Part shown: positions 62,601 to 64,000 of the stretch, one piece after another
Numbering within the stretch: position 1 is the first letter of the stretch
Layout of the letters: each line of letters begins with the position of its first letter
Assembly: GCF_014837045.1 (NCBI RefSeq)
Contig: NZ_JACSPR010000001.1
Span: 213,340 to 277,339 of the forward strand
DNA: 64,000 bases
Direction of reading: 5' to 3'
From: Corynebacterium gallinarum
GTDB lineage: Bacteria > Actinomycetota > Actinomycetes > Mycobacteriales > Mycobacteriaceae
Program-made: the position numbers and the translations under genes
The notes under the pieces: model-generated
What the model was told of the DNA's origin: nothing
What the model saw: only the letters and a program-made list of their open reading frames with translations
The model's database searches: none

Positions 62601-63971
62601 GTGAGCACAGATGACAGCACCGATCGCCCCACACCCACCCCGGTGCCCGGGGATGCCCTGCTCCAGTTCAGCCTCCGTCATGTCCTGACGATGGTTGCGG
62701 TGCTGGGGGTGGCCGCCGGACTGGTGGCCAACAAGATCCTCATCGAGCAGCTGAACTGGCGCATCGACACCGCTGTCTATGTCCTCGGCGGCAAGGCCCT
62801 GGTCAACGGTGAGCCGTTGTACGCCGCACCCTTCGATCTGGGTGATGTGTCCCTGCCGTTTATCTACCCACCCATCGGTGCAGCCCTGTTCGCACCCTTC
62901 GGGTACTTCGAGTTCCTCACCGTGGAACTAGCCGGCAACCTCATCGTGGCGGTGTCCTCCCTGTTGTTGCTGGCCTGTCTCTACATGGTGGCCAATGCGG
63001 TGATGGGCGGACGGGATCAGTTGGCGGCCTTCACCGTCGCAGCGGTGGCCTGGCCGATCGCCCTGTTCACCGAACCTGTCTGGCTGAATGCCGACCTGGG
63101 TCAGATCAACATCCTCATTGTCGCCCTGGTGGTCTATGACCTCCTCCCGATCAGGAGAAGGGTCCCCCGTGGCGTGTTCATCGGCCTGGCCGCCGCCATC
63201 AAACTCACCCCCCTGGCGATGCTGCTCTACTTCCTGGTCAAACGTGACGTCCGGGGGATGATCACCGCCGTGATCTCGACCCTGGTGTTCACCGGCATCG
63301 GTGCCCTCATCTCCTGGCGGGAGACCAGGGAGTTCTTCCTCAACACCCTCCTGGATCTCAACGCCACCGGCGAGTCCGGGGTGAGCACCGTGTTCCAGTC
63401 CAACAGTTCCCTGCAGGCGATGATCTACCGGTGGTGGATGTCCCCAGAGGCAGCGGAGGCCTCCTCGCTACCCGGCGTGCTGTGGATCCTGGCCTCGCTG
63501 GTCACCATCGGCGCAGCCGCCGTGCTGATGCACCACCTGTTCATCCGCGGTCTGCAGGTGGAGGCGGTGATGGTCAATGCGATGGTCATGTTGTTGATCT
63601 CCCCGATCTCCTGGTCCCACCACTGGATCTGGCTACCCCTGTGGGCCCTGGTCTTCCTCCTCCGGTTCTGGACCCACCCGCACCGACCCAGGGTCCTGCT
63701 CTACAGCGGTGGATTCCTGACGGTGATGTTGTTGATCCTGCCGCCGAAATGGTGGTTCGGGCGTGACGGTGTGAACGTCCACGCCCTCGGGGGATTCGAG
63801 AAACTCCTCATCTCCGACTACACCTGGGTATCCCTGGCGCTATTGATCACCACGGCGCTGAGCCTGCGGTTCTTCCACCGTGTGCCCACACCGGGTGCTG
63901 CTCCCGGCAGGTTCGCCACCATCCCGGATGCCCACCCCGTTCCCCGCGACCCGGCGGAAACTGGGCGGTGA
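62601..63971 (+). CDS. GT87 family (GT-C) mannosyltransferase, second copy
   Basis: A 456-residue membrane protein, paralogous to its neighbour: IDTAVYVLGGKALVNGEPLY (about 54-73, with the loop Asp), PFIYPPIGAALF, NADLGQINILIVAL, LAAAIKLTPLAMLL and SPISWSHHWIWLP align segment by segment. About ten helices with a polar N-terminus (1-30) and C-terminal tail. Expected to use polyprenyl-phosphomannose outside the membrane for lipomannan or a related glycan. GTG 62601 has GGGAAGGA 12 nt upstream; its own promoter and structured leader precede it. Confidence 0.85.
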   Translation: MSTDDSTDRPTPTPVPGDALLQFSLRHVLTMVAVLGVAAGLVANKILIEQLNWRIDTAVYVLGGKALVNGEPLYAAPFDLGDVSLPFIYPPIGAALFAPFGYFEFLTVELAGNLIVAVSSLLLLACLYMVANAVMGGRDQLAAFTVAAVAWPIALFTEPVWLNADLGQINILIVALVVYDLLPIRRRVPRGVFIGLAAAIKLTPLAMLLYFLVKRDVRGMITAVISTLVFTGIGALISWRETREFFLNTLLDLNATGESGVSTVFQSNSSLQAMIYRWWMSPEAAEASSLPGVLWILASLVTIGAAAVLMHHLFIRGLQVEAVMVNAMVMLLISPISWSHHWIWLPLWALVFLLRFWTHPHRPRVLLYSGGFLTVMLLILPPKWWFGRDGVNVHALGGFEKLLISDYTWVSLALLITTALSLRFFHRVPTPGAAPGRFATIPDAHPVPRDPAETGR

Positions 63972-63982
63972 CACAAAGGGGC

Positions 63983-64000
63983 GGGGGGGGGGGGGGGGGG
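63983..64000. repeat. Poly-G tract at the window edge
   Basis: At least 18 consecutive G run to the last base, 12 nt after the end of the second GT87 gene (preceded by GGGGC). It may be a genuine homopolymer or an assembly artefact; the far side is not visible. Confidence 0.8.

Overview
The window is a 64 kb piece of a high-GC actinobacterial chromosome, almost certainly Corynebacterium. The large size of many intergenic hairpins, the high GC content and the gene order suggest a C. efficiens-like species, but I cannot prove the species from sequence alone. The evidence for the genus is a complete dcw (division and cell wall) cluster with DivIVA/Wag31 and SepF downstream of ftsZ, a meso-DAP-type MurE, the mycolata block metF-idsA-mptA-(Rv2175c homologue)-pknL-GT87, and many genes whose start codon lies only 6-8 nt after a TANNNT -10 box (leaderless transcription). 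I found no tRNA, rRNA, insertion sequence, prophage or CRISPR array.

Layout. 1-8.7 kb: end of an unrecognised gene, a 43-residue mini-gene with its own ribosome binding site (RBS) and terminator, a luciferase-like monooxygenase, an S4 RNA-binding protein, small membrane and YigZ proteins, treZ (trehalose), ilvA (isoleucine), a secreted protein and a MetE-like methyltransferase. 8.7-15.4 kb: dnaE, an EamA/RarD transporter, then lspA-rluD-membrane protein as an overlapping operon. 15.5-27.1 kb: lipoprotein, an ABC-F ATPase with an attenuator-like leader, an Mtb12-like lipoprotein, a two-gene ABC exporter, asparaginase, DNA polymerase IV, a second EamA exporter, and a HEAT-repeat protein paired with a MerR-HEAT regulator. 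27.2-31 kb: ileS behind a T-box riboswitch. 31.1-52.3 kb: the dcw cluster on the minus strand, read mraZ-rsmH-ftsL-ftsI-murE-murF-mraY-murD-ftsW-murG-murC-ftsQ-ftsZ-yfiH-yggS-sepF-yggT-divIVA. 52.7-64 kb: DUF3040 protein, HEPN-like protein, GNAT protein, metF, idsA, mptA, an Rv2175c-like DNA-binding protein, pknL and two GT87 mannosyltransferase-like genes, ending in a run of G at the window edge.

How it fits together. The dcw genes make lipid II (MurC-F, MraY, MurG), flip or polymerise it at the septum (FtsW, FtsI) and place the ring and the growing poles (FtsZ, SepF, FtsQ, FtsL, DivIVA). The right end makes polyprenyl precursors (IdsA) and lipomannan/lipoarabinomannan (MptA, GT87 enzymes), next to the PASTA kinase PknL, which probably senses wall precursors.

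The most interesting signals are (1) a five-codon leader peptide ahead of the ABC-F gene, whose coding sequence can base-pair with and hide the ABC-F RBS, i.e. a candidate drug-inducible translational attenuator; (2) an autoregulated-looking operon of a HEAT protein and a MerR regulator whose effector domain is also HEAT-like; (3) three perfectly spaced MraZ boxes inside the mraZ promoter; (4) an operator-like palindrome over the murE start site; (5) a peptide-plus-hairpin leader before the second GT87 gene; (6) the 43-residue mini-gene.
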